From assembly GCF_021183825.1 (NCBI RefSeq), contig NZ_CP089211.1, positions 5,252,501 to 5,316,500 on the forward strand: DNA of 64,000 nt. The letters are read 5' to 3'. Source of the DNA: Sinomicrobium kalidii (GTDB lineage: Bacteria; Bacteroidota; Bacteroidia; Flavobacteriales; Flavobacteriaceae). Shown one piece after another: positions 7,749 through 16,241 of the stretch; positions within the stretch are counted from its first letter, which is position 1, and every line of letters starts with the position of its first letter. Under the pieces are notes generated by a model. That model was not told the origin of the DNA, made no database searches, and saw nothing but the letters and a program-made list of their open reading frames with translations. Made by a program: the position numbers and the translations under genes.

Positions 7749-8906
7749 ATGCATTTAAAAAACAGTATTCGTATTATTGTTGCCTTCAGTATAGCTGCCA
7801 TAATTATTACCTCCTGCCAGTCATCGCGAAAAGATAAACCGGAAAAAAATTCTGAAACAAAGGCCCCGGACTCCATAACCTCCTGTGAAACCGGTTTACC
7901 GGAGCGATTTCCTGTCAACAGCGATAGCGCTACGGAAATTCCGCAGGGTAAGACTTCTCATGAAGGCATGGTCTGGATTCCCGGCGGGGAATTTGTTATG
8001 GGAGCTTCTGATAATGAAGGCCGCCCGGACGAATATCCCGCACACAAGGTAAAAGTAAAGGGGTTCTGGATGGATGAGACCGAGGTGACCAATGCCCGGT
8101 TCCGGGAATTCGTAGAGGCCACCGGATATGTGACCACAGCAGAAAAAGCCCCGGAATGGGAGGACATTAAAAAACAACTTCCCCCCGGCACCCCAAAACC
8201 GCCGGACAGCGTTTTTGTAGCCTCTTCCCTCGTTTTTACACCGCCAGACCATCCCGTTTCCCTGAACAATGCCGCACAGTGGTGGAGCTGGGTGAAAGGT
8301 GCAGACTGGCGGCACCCCGAAGGTCCGGAAAGTTCCATCGAAGGAAAGGATAACTATCCCGTGACCCATATTTCCTGGGACGATGCCAATGCCTACGCAA
8401 AATGGGCCGGGAAAAGGCTTCCCACCGAGGCCGAATGGGAGTTGGCCTCCCGCGGCGGACTTAAAAACAGCAAATACCCCTGGGGCAATGAGGCTATTGA
8501 GGAAGGAAAACCCAAGGCCAATACCTGGCAGGGTAATTTCCCGAATAAAAATACCGATTGGGATACTTTCGGGCTGGCTGCTCCGGTAAAATCCTTCCCG
8601 CCTAATGAATACGGACTGTATGATATGGCCGGAAATGTATGGGAATGGTGCGCAGACTGGTACAGGAACGACTATTACGAACAATTAAAAGAGAAAACCA
8701 CCGAAAATCCGAAAGGCCCGGACGATAGTTATGACCCCATGGAGCCCACTGTTCCGAAAAAAGTGATCCGGGGAGGTTCTTTTTTATGTAATGCTTCCTA
8801 TTGCAAGGGATACCGGGTAACCTCACGTATGAAATCCTCTCCGGATACCGGGATGCAGCACACGGGGTTCAGGTGTGTGAGTGATAAAACAGAAAAAGGG
8901 ATGTAA
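7749..8906 (+). CDS. lipoprotein formylglycine-generating enzyme (SUMF1/FGE family)
   Basis: A 385-residue protein with a lipoprotein signal (ITSC, Cys23), a low-complexity linker, and an FGE-sulfatase domain from about residue 73 (MVWIPGGEFVMGAS). Family landmarks are present in order: DETEVTNARFREFV, HISWDDANAYAKWAGKRLPTEAEWE, YGLYDMAGNVWEWCADWY, and the C-terminal RGGSFLCNASYCKGYRV with GFRCV. The two cysteines C347 and C352 correspond to the copper-binding catalytic pair of aerobic FGE, which most SUMF1-like proteins in Bacteroidota lack. So this is probably a true enzyme that converts a sulfatase active-site Cys to formylglycine. The lipobox implies action in the envelope, on exported Cys-type sulfatases. 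No sulfatase gene lies in the window. Confidence 0.85.
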   Translation: MHLKNSIRIIVAFSIAAIIITSCQSSRKDKPEKNSETKAPDSITSCETGLPERFPVNSDSATEIPQGKTSHEGMVWIPGGEFVMGASDNEGRPDEYPAHKVKVKGFWMDETEVTNARFREFVEATGYVTTAEKAPEWEDIKKQLPPGTPKPPDSVFVASSLVFTPPDHPVSLNNAAQWWSWVKGADWRHPEGPESSIEGKDNYPVTHISWDDANAYAKWAGKRLPTEAEWELASRGGLKNSKYPWGNEAIEEGKPKANTWQGNFPNKNTDWDTFGLAAPVKSFPPNEYGLYDMAGNVWEWCADWYRNDYYEQLKEKTTENPKGPDDSYDPMEPTVPKKVIRGGSFLCNASYCKGYRVTSRMKSSPDTGMQHTGFRCVSDKTEKGM

Positions 8907-8967
8907 AATTTTTGACTTAGGACCACAGGACTTACGACTTATGACAATTGCAATAGAAAACAACTAA

Positions 8968-9819
8968 ATGAAAACTATAAAAATAACCGGGGTACCGGAA
9001 CACTTTAACCTTCCGTGGCACTTTGCCATAGAAGAAGGTGCTTTTAAAGAAAAGGGAATTGACCTGCAATGGAAGGATACCCCCGAGGGCACCGGGAAAA
9101 TGTGCAATATGCTCCGCGAAGGGGAAACCGACATAGCCATTATCCTTACCGAAGGTATCGTTAAGGATATTACGGCAGGTAATCCTTCAAGGATAGTACA
9201 GACCTATATACAGAGTCCGTTAATATGGGGGATTCACGTAGCCTCGGCATCGCCGTACCGGGAAGAAAAAGACCTCCGGGGTACCAAGGTGGCCATAAGC
9301 CGTTTCGGTTCCGGATCACACCTTATGTCGTTTGTCCATGCCCAAAACATGGGATGGGACACCGGAAAACTGAAATTTGAAATTGTCAACACCATAGAGG
9401 GCGCCGTGGACGCACTTACGGAAGGCAAAGCAGATTATTTTATGTGGGAACGGTTTATGACCAAGCCCCTGGTCGATAAAGGCATATTCCGCCGTGTGGG
9501 TGACTGCCCTACTCCCTGGCCCTGTTTTGTCATTGCCGTGCGGAATGGACTACCGGAACAAGACAAAAACATTGTAAAACACATTCTTGAGGTCATCAAT
9601 ACCTATACGGCCGATTTTAAACAGATTCCCAGCATAGACAGGACACTGGCCAACCGTTTCGATCAGAAGACCGAAGATATAAGGGAATGGCTCTCCCTGA
9701 CGCAATGGAGCCAGTCTCCCATGGACCGGAAGACCCTGGAAACCGTGCAGGACCAGCTATTGAAGCTGGAACTCATTCCCGAAAAACTTGCTTATGAAAA
9801 AGTAGTGCTCCCTGTGTAA
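8968..9819 (+). CDS. NMT1/THI5-like (SsuA/ThiY-type) substrate-binding domain protein without signal peptide
   Basis: A 283-residue periplasmic-binding-protein fold. Typical NMT1/ABC-SBP elements are visible: GAFKEKGIDLQWKDTPEGTGKMCNML, the DIAIILTEGIV strand, and LRGTKVAISRFGSGSHLMSF. The protein starts directly with the fold (MKTIKITGVPEHFNLPWHFAIEEG), with no signal peptide or lipobox, so it should be cytoplasmic. No permease or ATPase gene is adjacent, so it is not obviously part of an ABC transporter. The family includes nitrate/taurine/thiamine-precursor binding proteins and the THI5 pyrimidine synthase. The ligand cannot be told from sequence. Confidence 0.75.
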   Translation: MKTIKITGVPEHFNLPWHFAIEEGAFKEKGIDLQWKDTPEGTGKMCNMLREGETDIAIILTEGIVKDITAGNPSRIVQTYIQSPLIWGIHVASASPYREEKDLRGTKVAISRFGSGSHLMSFVHAQNMGWDTGKLKFEIVNTIEGAVDALTEGKADYFMWERFMTKPLVDKGIFRRVGDCPTPWPCFVIAVRNGLPEQDKNIVKHILEVINTYTADFKQIPSIDRTLANRFDQKTEDIREWLSLTQWSQSPMDRKTLETVQDQLLKLELIPEKLAYEKVVLPV

Positions 9820-9868
9820 ATAATTTGCGTCACTTTATAATTATCTTATTTTTAGTTAAATTTGATAC

Positions 9869-10096
9869 ATGAAACATCTCACACTTAACATACCAGACAA
9901 ATTAAATCTTGACGAACGGGATACAAGAAGGTTTCTCGCGGCTAAGATGTATGAATTTGGAAAACTGTCTTTGGGACAGGCTGCGGAATTAGCCGGATTA
10001 TCCAAAGTTGCTTTTGCAGAAATATTGGCAGACTATGATGTTTCATTAATCAACCACCCTCCTTCAGATATATTAAGAGATGCCACTCAATTCTGA
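9869..10096 (+). CDS. UPF0175-family antitoxin
   Basis: A 75-residue protein matching the UPF0175 pattern: a short N-terminal strand (MKHLTLNIPDKLNLDERDTRRFLAAKMYE), then a helix-turn-helix-like part (GKLSLGQAAELAGLSKVAFAEILADYDVSLINHPPSDI). UPF0175 proteins are coupled with DUF3368 PIN-like toxins, and exactly that gene follows, overlapping by 17 bases (its ATG is at 10080). A perfect TAAATTTG -7 box sits at 9857-9864 only 4 bases before the ATG, hinting at a leaderless or very short-leader transcript. The -33 element is not convincing. Function as an antitoxin is inferred from family and context. Confidence 0.8.
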   Translation: MKHLTLNIPDKLNLDERDTRRFLAAKMYEFGKLSLGQAAELAGLSKVAFAEILADYDVSLINHPPSDILRDATQF

Positions 10097-10543
10097 GATA
10101 ATCATTTCCGATACAAGTTGCCTGATCCTCCTGAATAAAATTGATGAATTGGAGTTGTTAAAAAAAATGGGGAGAAATATTTATATCACTCCAACAGTCC
10201 AAAAGGAATTTGGAAAAAACTCCCCGATCGGATCAAGGTTAAAAAATTAAAAGACAGTCATTATCAAGAAATCCTTGAAATGGATTTGGACGCTGGTGAA
10301 GCAAGTGCCATCGCTTTGGCATTTGATTTTGAGAACTCTGTACTTATTTTAGATGATCTCAAAGGAAGAAAAGTCGCAGAATACTTGAAGTTAAGATATT
10401 CCGGAACATTTGGCTTGATTTTAAGAGCAAAAAAGGAAGGTATTATAAAACATGTGCGACCGGTACTGGAAAAAATAAGGATGACCGATTTTCGATTTAA
10501 TGAAAAATTATTCGAAATCATAATAGAAGAATCCGGAGAATAG
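10080..10543 (+). pseudogene. DUF3368 PIN-like toxin, broken by a 1-base frameshift
   Basis: Two frames together make one complete DUF3368/PIN-like protein. Frame A starts at ATG 10080 (IIISDTSCLILLNKIDELELL ... TPTVQKEFGK) and stops at 10250. Frame B continues without a gap as LPDRIKVKKLKDSHYQ, EMDLDAGEASAIALAF, VLILDDLKGRKVAEYLKLRYSGTFGLI to 10543. The junction is an A6 run at 10214-10219: one more A would join EFGKK to LPD. The acidic PIN residues (D of SDTS, E of KEFG, D/E of DAGEAS, DD of ILDD) are all retained, so the break is recent, a sequencing error, or a slippage switch. A usual W in LPDW is R here. The partner is the UPF0175 antitoxin upstream. Confidence 0.8.
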
Positions 10544-10586
10544 AGACTTTTCTTTCCCTAAATGGAATGGGAGCCGTGGAAAAAAA

Positions 10587-11252
10587 TCACCACTCTATTG
10601 CCGATTTTCCCAGATTTTCCAAATATTCGTTCGCTTTACTGAAATGTTTGTTGCCGAACCACAGCCCCCGGTTGGCACTTAAAGGTGAAGGATGCCCTGC
10701 TTCCAGGACAAGGTGTTTGCTCCTGTCAATCTTACTGCCTTTTCTTTTGGCATAACCTCCCCAAAGCATAAACACCACGTGTTCTTTTTCGTCTGATACT
10801 TTCTGAATAACGGCATCAGTGAAGTTTTCCCAGCCCCGGTTCTGATGGCTTCCGGCCTGGTGTGCCCTTACCGTAAGGGTAGCGTTGAGCAAAAGCACCC
10901 CCTGGTCTGCCCAGCGTTCCAGGTTACCGGTTTTGGGATATGGAATACCGAGGTCTGCTTCTATTTCACGAAAAATATTAATAAGCGACGGCGGATGAGC
11001 AATACCGTCATTTACAGAAAAGCAGAGCCCGTTGGCCTGTCCCGGTCCGTGGTAAGGGTCCTGCCCTATAATCACCACTTTCACATCGTCAAAACTGCAA
11101 TGGTCAAAAGCAGCAAATATCTGACTCCCTTTGGGAAAGCATCTGTGTTGCTTATATTCGCTCTTTACAAAAGCGGCAAGGGATTCAAAATAGGGCTTTT
11201 CAAATTCGGGTTGCAACCGGGGTTGCCAAGTGGGGTTTATGTTTACGTTCAT
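10587..11252 (-). CDS. ung: uracil-DNA glycosylase, family 1
   Basis: Ung removes uracil from DNA to start base-excision repair. The protein is 221 residues, normal for the family. The catalytic water-activating motif GQDPYHGPGQANGLCFSV starts at residue 63 (Asp65), VLLLNATLTVR follows, and the DNA-intercalating loop GHPSPLSA lies at 186-193 (His187). It is cytoplasmic with no extra domains. It lies alone, convergent with the toxin remnant and 103 bases downstream of the Gfo/Idh/MocA gene on the same strand, and no shared function with the polysaccharide locus is evident. Confidence 0.97.
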   Translation of the reverse strand: MNVNINPTWQPRLQPEFEKPYFESLAAFVKSEYKQHRCFPKGSQIFAAFDHCSFDDVKVVIIGQDPYHGPGQANGLCFSVNDGIAHPPSLINIFREIEADLGIPYPKTGNLERWADQGVLLLNATLTVRAHQAGSHQNRGWENFTDAVIQKVSDEKEHVVFMLWGGYAKRKGSKIDRSKHLVLEAGHPSPLSANRGLWFGNKHFSKANEYLENLGKSAIEW

Positions 11253-11355
11253 TGGTGTAAATTTCTACCCAAAAATAAACATTACGGGATGCCTGGCAAA
11301 AACTCCTGCTATTTTATAAAATTATAACCATAAAATAGCGTTCCGCCAAAACAAG

Positions 11356-12453
11356 TTACAATTTCACTGTTTGCCCGCTTTCCGCAGCTTTATAGATGGC
11401 TTCTACAATGCGGATGTCCCTCTGCCCTTCTTCACCGGGAACGAGCATGGGTTTTCCTCCCATAATGGCCAGGGCATCATCATCCATTTGTTTTACCTGC
11501 TGCCACGGTACCCGGTACGGATGATTGATCTCTCCGAGGGGGCTTTTCCCCTTTACTCCCGCATATGCGGAAAAGGGTTTCATATTTATATCCCCTTTTT
11601 CACATTCAATATCCAGGAAGTTGATATTTTCCCCGAAACTGGTTTTGATATCGGCAAAAACACCGCCGGGAAATTCCAGTCGGGCCACGGCAGTTTCATC
11701 CAGTCCGTTTTTGTAAATCTCCGGTCTTGTTGTAGATGTTTCCGCAGAGACCACCGCTGTGGGCTCCATGGCAGACCCCAACCGGGCTCCCTGGATTGGA
11801 TATACGCCCATATCGTAAAGTGCACCGCCTCCCATTTCCTTTTTTTGTTTCCAGTGATTGGTCCGGTTATCCCGGTACCCTGCGGCGCAGTTGACATAGT
11901 TTACTTCTCCCAATAATTTTTGACGCACAATCCGCATGTATTCCTGCGTATTGGGCTCATGCTGTAACCTGTACCCGATAGCCAGTGATCTTTTATTCTT
12001 TTTACACGCATCTATCATCCTCTGACATTCTTCTTCGGTAATAGCCATTGGTTTTTCACACCACACGTGTTTCCCGGCATTGGCCGCCCTTATGGAATAT
12101 TCGCAATGCATGGAAGGAGGCAGGACCACATAGATCACATCAATATCCGGGTTATCGGCGATATCGTCAAAGTTTTCGTAATTGTAGATATTCTTATCGG
12201 GAATATTATACTTTTTACTCCAGCTTTCCGCCTTGGAAGGTGTTCCCGTAACAATACCCGCCAGGTGACAATGTTTTGTTTGTTGTAATGCAGGTGCCAG
12301 CAGATCAGTACTATAATATCCGAGTCCGACCAGGGCAACTCCCAGGCGTTTTTGAGGGGAATTTCCGGGCAATAATAAATTAGGAGCTAATGCAACTGCT
12401 CCACTACTCAATGCGATGGTCTTTAACGCAGTTCTTCGGGATAAGGAATTCAT
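11356..12453 (-). CDS. Tat-exported Gfo/Idh/MocA family oxidoreductase
   Basis: A 365-residue protein with a twin-arginine signal (SRRTALK at residues 5-11, hydrophobic stretch to ~25), followed by a Rossmann domain (LGVALVGLGYYSTDLLAPAL) and the family motif CEKPMAITEEE. The C-terminal alpha/beta dimer domain contains GGGALYDMGVYPIQGAR, and YRLQHEPNTQEYMRIVR resembles glucose-fructose oxidoreductase. These enzymes oxidise or epimerise sugars with a tightly bound NAD(P). Tat export of folded, cofactor-loaded enzyme to the periplasm fits. It is the last gene of the minus-strand polysaccharide cluster, separated from the GH31 gene by a terminator (12530-12567), so it may be a separate unit with a related role. 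Confidence 0.87.
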   Translation of the reverse strand: MNSLSRRTALKTIALSSGAVALAPNLLLPGNSPQKRLGVALVGLGYYSTDLLAPALQQTKHCHLAGIVTGTPSKAESWSKKYNIPDKNIYNYENFDDIADNPDIDVIYVVLPPSMHCEYSIRAANAGKHVWCEKPMAITEEECQRMIDACKKNKRSLAIGYRLQHEPNTQEYMRIVRQKLLGEVNYVNCAAGYRDNRTNHWKQKKEMGGGALYDMGVYPIQGARLGSAMEPTAVVSAETSTTRPEIYKNGLDETAVARLEFPGGVFADIKTSFGENINFLDIECEKGDINMKPFSAYAGVKGKSPLGEINHPYRVPWQQVKQMDDDALAIMGGKPMLVPGEEGQRDIRIVEAIYKAAESGQTVKL

Positions 12454-12529
12454 GGCTTTGGTTATTTTGTTATCAAGAGTTTAATTTAACTCATTTTTTA
12501 CGGGGAATCAAATTTGCACCGCAGATTAA

Positions 12530-12567
12530 CAAATAAAAAGGCGGCTGACATGGGTTGTCGGCCGCCT
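12530..12567 (-). terminator. intrinsic terminator after the GH31 gene
   Basis: Read on the minus strand, the stem AGGCGGC-(CGACA)/(TGTCA)-GCCGCCT, about 12 bp with a short loop, is followed by TTTTATTTG. It starts about 25 bases after the GH31 stop codon. Confidence 0.8.
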
Positions 12568-12592
12568 GTAAATACAATATCTTGCTTAATGT

Positions 12593-14968
12593 TTATTTAA
12601 TCGTCCACTTTACCTTTCCGTTGTACGGATCGTTTTCAAGGGTATAGCTATTCCCCTGTTTCACTGCTTTTACGGTTTTCAGTTCCTTTCCGTCGGGCAG
12701 ATATATTTTTCCTTCGGCTTCTCCCGTGGTTGAATATACTTTCAGTTCCAGTTTGCGCCAGTCCATATCCTTGGTAGACTGTGCCAGTTCGATATGCGGG
12801 AGTACCGTACCGTCTTTTACCAGGACAACTATAGGGACCTCTCCTGCTTTAATCCTGTGCCATCCCCCTTCGTAGACTTTTCCGGTCTGATAATCTATCC
12901 ATTTTCCTTCCGGGAGATAAACATCCCTTTCGGTAACTTCCTCAAACAAAGGAGCGACAAGCATGGAAGCCCCGAAAAGATATTGGTCATCCACCAGCCA
13001 GGACCCCGGATCGTCCGGATACTCCACGAACATGGCCCGGAGCATGGGCAGCCCGTTTTGCGAACTGTGTTTGGCCTGTGCATAGATATACGGCATGAGT
13101 TTATAACGCATATTGTCCGCAGCCCTGAAATCGTTCAGGAAACCTTCATTATATTCCCAGGGCTCCGTAGGAGGTTCGCCGTGACTTCTTACGTGTGAAG
13201 TCAGCATCCCGAAAGGTGTCCACCGGCGATAGAGGTCTTCGGGCGATTTGGTTACAAACCCTCCCACATCATGGCTCCAAAAGCTGAAACCGCTTAACCC
13301 GAGGGACAGTCCTCCGCGCAATGTTGCAGCCATTGCCGTATTACTTGTAGCGGCATCGCCGCCCCAGTGCAGGGGATACCGCTGACTTCCCGCCCACGTG
13401 CTCCTTGCCCAGATAAGGGTATAGCCTTTTTCCTTTTTGGTCACCTCGGCCACAGCTTTATTATACCGTAAAGGAAACAGGTTGTGTTCGTAAAATCCTG
13501 TTCTTCCGGAATGGTAGAGCCCGGAAGCAGGTGCGGCTTCTCCGAAATCGACCTTAATTACGCCGACACCTTGTCTCAACAACCCGGCGATCTTGTCCTG
13601 GTACCAGCTTACGGTCTCCGGATTGGAAAAATCCAGGATCGCGTCCTCATAGGGAATGTTCCCTTTTTTGTCTTTAACGGCCAGTCCTTTCTCCACGATC
13701 TCGGGGAACAAGGTGTTTTTGGGTGTAAAATAAGGGAGTTGCCAGAGACATACGTTAAAACCGTCCTTTTGCATGTCGGCAATCATTTTTTCGGCATTAT
13801 CGAAACGGTCACCGGCAAATTCGTAGTTATTCCGCCAGTCCACGTCGAACCATCCGGTATCGAAATGGATAACATCACTCGGGATCTTGTGTTTCCGTAG
13901 GTTTTCGGCCACTTCTCTACCCTCTTTCTCCGAAAAATAGGTGATGCGGCTCATCCAGAAACCAAAAGACCAGAGCGGTGGCATTTCCGCTTTTCCGGTA
14001 AGGGAAGTATATTCGTCCAAAATATCTTTGGGTTCTCCGAGAAACAGGAAAATATCGGCTTCATCATCTCCGATCATCATGGAATTGGCGGCATTGAAAT
14101 ACTTGCCGAAATCTACGGTAATGGGGGTGGAATGGTGCATAAACACGCCATACCCCCTACTGCTCATGTAGAATGGTATGGGCTTGTACATGGTTTCGTT
14201 CTGTACTCCGTTGGCGTCATCGGTCCAGAGTATCACTTTCTGGCCGCGTTTGTTAAACTGTGTGAAGGATTCCCCGCAACCGAATATCCGCTCTTCCGGA
14301 GAAAGGGAAAACACAGCCGCCATACTCCTGGAATAATCATCGGCACGGCGAATGAACGAAAACGGCGTTACCGGGGTATAGGTATTCTTCACATCTTCAA
14401 AATGCAATGTGCTGGTCAATAGTTTTCCGTTTTCATCGTATATTTTCACGTGCCAGGGATTTTCCAGTATTTCCACGGCTCCGTGTTTGCTGGTATATTT
14501 ATGTCCGCCTTCAATCTTACTGTATGTCCAGGCGCTCCGGTCGGAGGAAGCCTTGCCGTTTACCAGCATCAGGGACTCTTCTTTCTCACGGAACTGCGGC
14601 CCTGAACTCATACGAATACGAATGGTCCTGTCCGTTACAAACTGGATGCTGAATGGCAATTCCGGTGAAGCTGCATATTCCGTAGTGGGAAATTCGTTGG
14701 CTTCGGCGGGGACCAGCTTGGAGAGCATATTATTAAAAGCCTGCTTTGTGGCAAAATTATAGCGATTGTATTTAACGGTCCCGGTAGCGGTTTCCGGATC
14801 AAAAGTCGCCAGTTCCTCTGCTACGTAAAATGTATTCCTGTAATCTTCAAAATCCTTGCTGATGTCTGGCGGCTCGTTGAGGATGCCCGAATTTTGCAGT
14901 TGGGCTTTTACTACGGTACTCAAGCCTACACATACAACACACAATGCTAATTTTAATCGGTTTTTCAT
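12593..14968 (-). CDS. GH31 alpha-xylosidase-like glycoside hydrolase (YicI type)
   Basis: A 791-residue exported hydrolase with a Sec signal peptide (MKNRLKLALCVVCVGLSTVVKAQ). An N-terminal beta-sandwich is followed by the GH31 barrel. The nucleophile Asp is in GVIKVDFGEAAP, the KxDFGE form of YicI-type alpha-xylosidases, instead of the WxDMNE of alpha-glucosidases. The acid/base Asp is in YPLHWGGDAATS, and SGFSFWSHDVGGF is typical. The predicted role is removal of non-reducing-end alpha-1,6-xylose from xyloglucan oligosaccharides in the periplasm. It is in the same-strand cluster with GH12, GH97, GH2 and SusC/D. A structured RNA-like element lies 80-140 bases upstream of its start. Specificity inside GH31 is inferred from the motif. 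Confidence 0.88.
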   Translation of the reverse strand: MKNRLKLALCVVCVGLSTVVKAQLQNSGILNEPPDISKDFEDYRNTFYVAEELATFDPETATGTVKYNRYNFATKQAFNNMLSKLVPAEANEFPTTEYAASPELPFSIQFVTDRTIRIRMSSGPQFREKEESLMLVNGKASSDRSAWTYSKIEGGHKYTSKHGAVEILENPWHVKIYDENGKLLTSTLHFEDVKNTYTPVTPFSFIRRADDYSRSMAAVFSLSPEERIFGCGESFTQFNKRGQKVILWTDDANGVQNETMYKPIPFYMSSRGYGVFMHHSTPITVDFGKYFNAANSMMIGDDEADIFLFLGEPKDILDEYTSLTGKAEMPPLWSFGFWMSRITYFSEKEGREVAENLRKHKIPSDVIHFDTGWFDVDWRNNYEFAGDRFDNAEKMIADMQKDGFNVCLWQLPYFTPKNTLFPEIVEKGLAVKDKKGNIPYEDAILDFSNPETVSWYQDKIAGLLRQGVGVIKVDFGEAAPASGLYHSGRTGFYEHNLFPLRYNKAVAEVTKKEKGYTLIWARSTWAGSQRYPLHWGGDAATSNTAMAATLRGGLSLGLSGFSFWSHDVGGFVTKSPEDLYRRWTPFGMLTSHVRSHGEPPTEPWEYNEGFLNDFRAADNMRYKLMPYIYAQAKHSSQNGLPMLRAMFVEYPDDPGSWLVDDQYLFGASMLVAPLFEEVTERDVYLPEGKWIDYQTGKVYEGGWHRIKAGEVPIVVLVKDGTVLPHIELAQSTKDMDWRKLELKVYSTTGEAEGKIYLPDGKELKTVKAVKQGNSYTLENDPYNGKVKWTIK

Positions 14969-15045
14969 AATGATATTCCTATTATAGGTGATAAGGTTAT
15001 TAAGTTATTCATACAATACTCCGCAGCCCGATAACCAAAATAACA

Positions 15046-15105
15046 ATTTTGATCGTTTTCAGTTGTAGGTGTCAAACCTCGTACTTTTAGCACAGTTACT
15101 TTAGT
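15046..15105 (-). ncRNA. candidate structured RNA element (copy 2), upstream of GH31
   Basis: Read on the minus strand this is a diverged copy of the element at 2628-2685: ACTAAAGT, then a hairpin CTGTGC/GTAC(G)AG with the same TAAAA loop, then AGG-TTTGACA-CCT, then AACTGA and AAAAT. The spacings of all blocks are the same within one base, and several stem pairs have changed on both sides. Unlike copy 1 it has no terminator of its own, so it could be a 5' leader element of the GH31 mRNA or a decayed copy. Its function is not known. Confidence 0.45.
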
Positions 15106-15120
15106 TTCTATAAATTTCAG

Positions 15121-15160
15121 CCACGGATGCACGGATAATTATATATCGGTGTATCCGTGG
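15121..15160. repeat. CCACGGAT long hairpin, dispersed-type spacer repeat
   Basis: The arms CCACGGATGCACGGAT and ATCGGTGTATCCGTGG form a 16-bp stem with one mismatch and one G-T pair. It sits between the GH12 gene and the candidate RNA element. There is no T-run, so it is not a standard terminator. Confidence 0.6.
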
Positions 15161-15180
15161 CTAAACAGACTTTCAGTCTG
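15160..15180 (-). terminator. weak terminator after the GH12 gene
   Basis: On the minus strand, the stem CAGACT-GAA-AGTCTG is followed by TTTAG; it is 47 bases after the stop codon. The T-run is short, so efficiency may be low. Confidence 0.4.
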
Positions 15181-15226
15181 CCAGAAACCTATACTATGGG
15201 TTATAAAATCCATAGCAGTTTAGTGA

Positions 15227-16066
15227 TCAGTCAAAGGACACCGAATAACTGTTGGTAACGAAGTCCTTGCCTCCGGGAGATGCGCTTATCTCATATCCGA
15301 ATTGTACGGTACTCAGAATTATCGCTTCATTTTTAAACCATTTTTCATCCGGAGTCTGGGCAGAGCGGTTTTTTATCCAGTCGATGATACCTTTTATATC
15401 TACTGTTGCCGCCCCGGTATTTTCTGTCCGTACAAAGGAAAATACCCGATTGCCTATACCCTGTTCTTCATTGCCGTTATGACCGTTATATACATCCCAG
15501 GTGTGACCGCCTATATAAAGATTGGTTGCTACAGGAATGGGATTGCCGGCAGCTGACCAGTCATATGAGATAGGCTTCGAAGCTCCTTCCGTGTGCATCC
15601 ATAGCATGATCTCGTAATCGTGGTTGTTACACCATATATCGTAGGCTGCCACATAATGTCCGCCGGACGGTGCGTTTATATTAAAACCGGAAGTACAACT
15701 ATTCAGGGAATTGATATTTATATTGACAGTTCTACTGCTATTGGGATAGGATTTTATACCATCCGTATCCGGATGATCTGCCCATACGCCCCAGTTACTG
15801 TAGCTATTGGCCCACATGACCTGTGTACTGCCATTTACCATACCCCAGATATTGTTGTAGAGGGTGTAACCACCGTTTTCCCATGAACCGTATCGCTCGT
15901 CCGTATACCATGCAACGGCCTCAGCCGCTGCCGATGTCTCTTCACCATCTGTCCGGGTTACGGAAAATTCGGTTCCGGAAAAGTCCGGTGTGTCTTCTTC
16001 CTGACTGCATGAAAGTACCAGGAACAAGGCCAACATTGCTTTAGTCATTTTGGTTATTGTTTTCAT
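15227..16066 (-). CDS. GH12 endo-beta-1,4-glucanase / xyloglucanase lipoprotein
   Basis: About 279 residues from the ATG at 16066 (an ATG 24 bases upstream adds only MFNQNPNL and spoils the signal). The signal MKTITKMTKAMLALFLVLSCS ends in a lipobox, so the enzyme is probably surface or periplasm anchored. The rest is a beta-jelly-roll with GH12 features: YTLYNNIWGMVNGSTQVMW, the ASGGHYVAAYDIWCNN.YEIMLWMHTEG strand containing the nucleophile Glu, and LSTVQFGYEISAS near the C-terminus with the acid/base Glu. GH12 enzymes cut beta-1,4-glucan or xyloglucan internally. With the adjacent alpha-xylosidase-type GH31, endo-xyloglucanase is the favoured reading. It is followed by a weak terminator. 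Confidence 0.82.
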   Translation of the reverse strand: MKTITKMTKAMLALFLVLSCSQEEDTPDFSGTEFSVTRTDGEETSAAAEAVAWYTDERYGSWENGGYTLYNNIWGMVNGSTQVMWANSYSNWGVWADHPDTDGIKSYPNSSRTVNININSLNSCTSGFNINAPSGGHYVAAYDIWCNNHDYEIMLWMHTEGASKPISYDWSAAGNPIPVATNLYIGGHTWDVYNGHNGNEEQGIGNRVFSFVRTENTGAATVDIKGIIDWIKNRSAQTPDEKWFKNEAIILSTVQFGYEISASPGGKDFVTNSYSVSFD

Positions 16067-16241
16067 AAGATTTGGGTTTTGATTAAACAATTGATTCTGA
16101 TTTACATAAAACTGTCTTTTATTTCAACAAACAATCGTCGTAATTGGTATTTGATGAGCGGGTTCACGACTTCCCTTTCGGTATTATATTCTTGTTGTTC
16201 CGTATGCCCCGCGGTTGAATAACCCGGAGATTGAATACACA

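Noticed and set aside
7896..8684. 262-residue minus-strand frame within the FGE gene
   Set aside because: Antisense of the FGE domain; the plus-strand frame carries all family motifs.
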